Source of the DNA: Sporothrix humicola
Lineage: Eukaryota > Ascomycota > Sordariomycetes > Ophiostomatales > Ophiostomataceae
NCBI GenBank assembly: GCA_021396245.1
Contig: WNYE01000047.1
Coordinates: 186,001 to 250,000 of the forward strand
Length of the DNA stretch: 64,000 nt
Direction of reading: 5' to 3'
Below the pieces are notes generated by a model, which searched no databases, was not told the origin of the DNA, and was given only the letters and a program-made list of their open reading frames with translations. The translations under genes and the position numbers were made by a program. Position 1 is the first letter of the stretch. Every line of letters starts with the position of its first letter. Positions 60,699 to 64,000 of this stretch are shown here, piece after piece.

Positions 60699-62915
60699 CT
60701 ACTCCATCGATGCCAGTGCCTTCTCGCGCTCGTTCTCGATGGCCTGCGTAAAGGCCTCCCAGGGCGTCATGGTGCCGAGGGCATTGCGGGCATGCGACCG
60801 GATAATCTGCAGGCCGTAGACATAGCTGGCATTGACCCAGCCAAAGCCCTCCTTGGCCACACCCTTGAAATCCATGCCCTGGTTGCCGTACTCGGCATCG
60901 ACGCGGTGCGGGTCGACGCGCTGCGTGACATTGTACTTTTCGACGACCACGCCGTTGAAGTCGTAGTACGCCTTGGTGATCATAAACAGCCACTTGTACG
61001 CCAGCCGCTCGGCCTCCTCGACGTAGCTGTAGCGGTACAGGCCCGTCCACGCGAGCATTTGCTGGGGCGCCCAGCCGTAGGGGTAGTCCCACTGCCGGTT
61101 GGGCCGCTCCAGGGAAATGGCGCCGCGCGACTCTTCTGTTCCACTCAAAAGTCCGCCGAGGGCTTCAAACTTGGGCAGCGCCTTGGACACCATGGCGGCG
61201 GCCTGCTTGGGGCTGGCGACGCCCGCCCACATGGCCCAGAACGTCGTGCAGCTCTCGTACGTGCACTGCTCCTTCTTGACCGTGTCATAATCGAAATACA
61301 TGCCCTCCTTCTCGTTCCACAGGTACTTGTCAATGGCCAGCTTGCGGCGCTTGGACCGGCGGTCCCAGAGGGCCGAGGTCTCGACCTGCCCGGGTGTCAT
61401 CGAGCCGACGCAGTACTCCTCGGGCACCACGAGCTTATCGTTGAAGACCGTGCGGATGGTGCGCGCAATGTCGAGCTCGTACTTGAACAGCAGCGAGTTG
61501 AGGTCGATTGTGGCCAGGTTGGCGCACACGCGCTCCAGGCGGTACGACGTGTCGTGGCCGGACTCGCGCACGGCGCGGTCGTGCAAAAAGTACTCGTCGA
61601 GCTCGGGCTCCTGGACTTTTCCGTAGTTGTAGGCGTGCACAAACTCCTGGAAGGTCATGCCGTGCTTCTGGGCGTAGGGCTCGAGGACGTGCACAAAGTG
61701 GTTGGCCTCGGTCTCGGGCGGGACGCCCAGCCCCTCTGGGCGGTAGCGCGACAGGCCCGTGACAGGGTCGAGGCGGGGCTCGGCGACCCAGACGCTGTGG
61801 TACTCCTTGATGGCGGCCAGGATGGCGGTGCGGAGGAAGTCGATGGCGTCGGGCTCGTCGCGTATGCGGTCGTACACGCGCAGCGCCATGTCGGTCAAAA
61901 AGGGAGGCTGGGACCGGCAGAGGTAGTACGAGCGCGTGGCGTTGAGGATCTTGCCGTAGTGGCGGATGCAGAAGCAAAAGTTTTGCACCATGCTCTTGGC
62001 CAGGTGCACCTTGTTGTTAATCAGCAAGCCCAGAGACTCCATGTAGCTGTCCCAGCCGTACAGCTCGTTGAAGCGGCCGCCGGGCACCACAAACGGCCGG
62101 CCGCGCAGCGTCTTCTCGCCTGTGGCCGGGTCCTCGACCTCCTCCATGTCGACGGCCAGCAGACCGGGCTTGTCGTTGAGGTCGCGCATGACCTCAGGCG
62201 TGACCTTGGCGGGCAGCAGCTGGACATCGAGGCGGATCTCGGGCCGCTCCTTGGCCAGCTTTGTGTAGTACTCAAACTGCTCGGGGGCACCGGGCGGGAT
62301 GTAGATGCGGGGACGCGGGTCGTCGGTCCAGTCCTTGGGATCGCGGGCGGCAACCTCGATACTAGAGGCGTCGATGCGGCGGGTCAGGCTGTCCCAGAAC
62401 TGGTCGCGGATCATGCGAGACAGGCGGTTGACAGGGTTCTCGTTGAGGCGGGCTTCGTCCAGCACGATCTGCCGGCGGCCGTACTCTTTGGCCAGAGTCA
62501 GCTCCTGCATGAGGTTGGAGAGCATGTAGGTGCCGCGGATGTCGAAGCGGTTGTAGCCGTTGGAGGCGGCGGTGCGCAGGGTAAAGACCTTGGGGCCATT
62601 GTCCTCGATTGTGATCTGGAAGTTGCCGTCTGTGTCCTCCTGGTTGCGCAGGTTCTCGAGCGTGCTGTCGACATCGATCAGGAATCGCCGTGCGGGCGCG
62701 CTCTCGTCGTGGCTGCCGCGCCGGAAGGGCTCCTTGACGCCGAGACGGGCAAACTGCTTCTGCAGGCTGTTCTGGGAGTATGTGCGTGTGCGGGGGCCGG
62801 CACGGGGGTTTGCGTGGCGCTCTTCGGAGGTGTAGTAGGTGCGGGCATCGTCAAAGACGCTGAAGTCGTCGGTCGAGCCGCTCTTCTTGGGCGGGTTTGC
62901 GCTGGGTGCTGCCAT
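60699..62915 (-). CDS. NTH1: Neutral trehalase (GH37), PKA- and calcium-regulated
   Basis: Cytosolic enzyme that hydrolyses stored trehalose to glucose during germination and recovery from stress. The 738-residue protein has the regulatory N-terminus of the neutral class: a PKA consensus RRGSHDE (Ser at residue 68) and a calcium-binding loop DTDGNFQITIED at residues 94-105. The catalytic (alpha/alpha)6 barrel carries both trehalase signatures, PGGRFNELYGWDSYM and QWDYPYGWAP, plus RIRDEPDAIDFLRTA, ESGHDTSYRLERVCA, TTFWAMWAGVASP and EKYNVTQRVDPHR. There is no signal peptide, which separates it from acid trehalase. Full length, single exon, ATG preceded by a C/A leader. Regulation by PKA phosphorylation and 14-3-3 binding is known for yeast Nth1 and inferred here from the conserved sites. 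Confidence 0.97.
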   Translation of the reverse strand: MAAPSANPPKKSGSTDDFSVFDDARTYYTSEERHANPRAGPRTRTYSQNSLQKQFARLGVKEPFRRGSHDESAPARRFLIDVDSTLENLRNQEDTDGNFQITIEDNGPKVFTLRTAASNGYNRFDIRGTYMLSNLMQELTLAKEYGRRQIVLDEARLNENPVNRLSRMIRDQFWDSLTRRIDASSIEVAARDPKDWTDDPRPRIYIPPGAPEQFEYYTKLAKERPEIRLDVQLLPAKVTPEVMRDLNDKPGLLAVDMEEVEDPATGEKTLRGRPFVVPGGRFNELYGWDSYMESLGLLINNKVHLAKSMVQNFCFCIRHYGKILNATRSYYLCRSQPPFLTDMALRVYDRIRDEPDAIDFLRTAILAAIKEYHSVWVAEPRLDPVTGLSRYRPEGLGVPPETEANHFVHVLEPYAQKHGMTFQEFVHAYNYGKVQEPELDEYFLHDRAVRESGHDTSYRLERVCANLATIDLNSLLFKYELDIARTIRTVFNDKLVVPEEYCVGSMTPGQVETSALWDRRSKRRKLAIDKYLWNEKEGMYFDYDTVKKEQCTYESCTTFWAMWAGVASPKQAAAMVSKALPKFEALGGLLSGTEESRGAISLERPNRQWDYPYGWAPQQMLAWTGLYRYSYVEEAERLAYKWLFMITKAYYDFNGVVVEKYNVTQRVDPHRVDAEYGNQGMDFKGVAKEGFGWVNASYVYGLQIIRSHARNALGTMTPWEAFTQAIENEREKALASME

Positions 62916-64000
62916 TGTCGGTGTGGGAGGGAAGAGAGGGAAACGAAGCTGGAATTAACGTTGGGTAGGAGCTTCGAGGTCGAGGGAGGTCAATCGCAGG
63001 TCGAAGGATCAAGACTAGAAGAGGTTAGAGAGAAGGACAGAAGAGAGAGAAAAAGAGGACAGGTCTGGAGGTCGAAACCCGAAAGATCTGTTGGGAAGTC
63101 AAATCAAACGCAGAGCCCCACGGGGAAGCATGCATGTGCAAGGAGCAGGAGGCGGTCACAAGTTGTGGATGTGGTTGGGGCTGTTCGGTGTGCAATTGAG
63201 TGAGAGCACGGAGTAGAAGCCATACCTAGAATGTCAAAATGACGAATGACGTTGCAAACGAAACAACAGGTCTCTTGCCGTCCGTGGGGTTGCAGGAACG
63301 TGCGGAGAGCGAGAGCGGCAGCGGTCGATCCCAAAGTCACACGACCTGAAAAAAGATGCGAGAAGACAAAAGGAAAGAAAAACTGTCGAAGCGTGCAGGT
63401 GAGCAAAAAAATTTTGGAGGGACACAAGAGTCAAAGTCGATTGGGTCGTGGTTTGTTCGCTGCGAGAGCTTGCGAGGTGTTTCCGAGATAAATTCCGGTG
63501 CTGTGAAAAAGGTGGATGGTCTCGAAAAGCCAAAAGCCAAAAGCGAAAAGAATGACTCGACGTGGGGTCGTGGGAGGTCAAAGTGGGATGAAAGTCGGAG
63601 TCTGATAAGGAGATGGATGGCGAGAGGGAAGAAAGAATAGAGAAGAAAGTCGCCTCGAGCTGGGGAGAAAGCGCTCAAAAGGTAAAAAGGTCGCAGAGCA
63701 GATGCAGACTCCGATTGAGGCAATACTCTTCTGTCGAAAACGAAAACGCTCGTCGTGTATGACGAAACGAACCCGGCCAAGGGCTGTCCAATGCGGTGAA
63801 ACAGAAAGAATTGGCGTTAAAAGCGTAAAGTAGTAGCGGAGACTGGAATGGCGCCGGTCCCAGATAAGGTCGTCACCCTAAGTTCGGAGAGTGGGGGGAA
63901 AGGTCGGTACACGATGGTGGTGAGGGTGGGTAGAGTAAAGAATGCGGGATGACAGTTGAGGGTGAAGAAGCAGAATGTCGAAAGAAGAAAAGGGGAAGAA
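62916..64000. promoter_or_regulatory. Upstream region of the neutral trehalase gene
   Basis: Purine-rich on the plus strand (pyrimidine-rich on the gene strand), with AGAAG/GAGAG runs at 63010-63060 and a GCCAAAAGCC duplication near 63525-63545. AGGGG, the stress-response element known from yeast, occurs on the plus strand at 63410 and 63990; its role here is only inferred. No gene seen up to the window edge. Confidence 0.45.

Noticed and set aside
60279..63203. Plus-strand frame of 974 codons
   Set aside because: It runs antisense to neutral trehalase and its middle is low-complexity Val/Leu/Gly/Ala, typical of the reverse strand of a GC-rich gene.

Overview
This window looks like nuclear DNA of a filamentous ascomycete (Pezizomycotina, most likely a Sordariomycete). 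Evidence: short spliceosomal introns with GTRAGT donors and CTAAC-type branch points, GC-rich codon use in genes and pyrimidine-rich leaders, and eukaryotic genes such as complex I NDUFA12, TRAPPC5/Trs31, DNA polymerase alpha B-subunit, Dre2, an SHNi-TPR histone chaperone and PKA-type neutral trehalase. I cannot name the genus. Most genes are single-copy and carry zero to four introns; no transposon, tRNA, rRNA or CRISPR array was found.

Layout. 1-5 kb: NDUFA12 (minus) and PGS1 (plus) diverge from one promoter, followed by a secreted GH5 cellulase. 5.5-9.2 kb: three small single-pass membrane proteins of unknown function, two with a similar layout and one without an ordinary start codon. 9.2-13.3 kb: a gene-free, purine-biased stretch. 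13.3-15.2 kb: a secreted GMC oxidoreductase. 17-27 kb: an unknown gene whose first coding exon is only ATG, then TRAPPC5, a Sec14-like lipid-transfer protein, DRE2 and POL12. 27-36.6 kb: a secreted glycoprotein, an unknown 231-residue protein, a probably myristoylated nucleotidyltransferase-like protein, a calcineurin-type phosphoesterase, a four-helix membrane protein and mitoribosomal MRPL20 (mL58). 37-39 kb: a three-exon Cys-rich F-box-like protein. 42-50 kb: an intracellular GH78 alpha-L-rhamnosidase, a sugar-porter MFS gene and a Zn2Cys6 regulator. 50.8-63 kb: the histone chaperone, isocitrate lyase and, after a 4.7 kb gene-free stretch, neutral trehalase.

Working together: the 42-50 kb block reads as a small catabolic cluster, with uptake by the transporter, cytosolic hydrolysis by a rhamnosidase that lacks a signal peptide, and control by the adjacent regulator. 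The rest is mainly housekeeping. The most unusual non-coding signals are a short repeat (GCGAGCGAAGCGAGGA-like) in two introns and directly after one stop codon, a 9-mer TACGGAGTA that recurs only outside genes, and two GGGATG/CATCCC hairpins after MRPL20.
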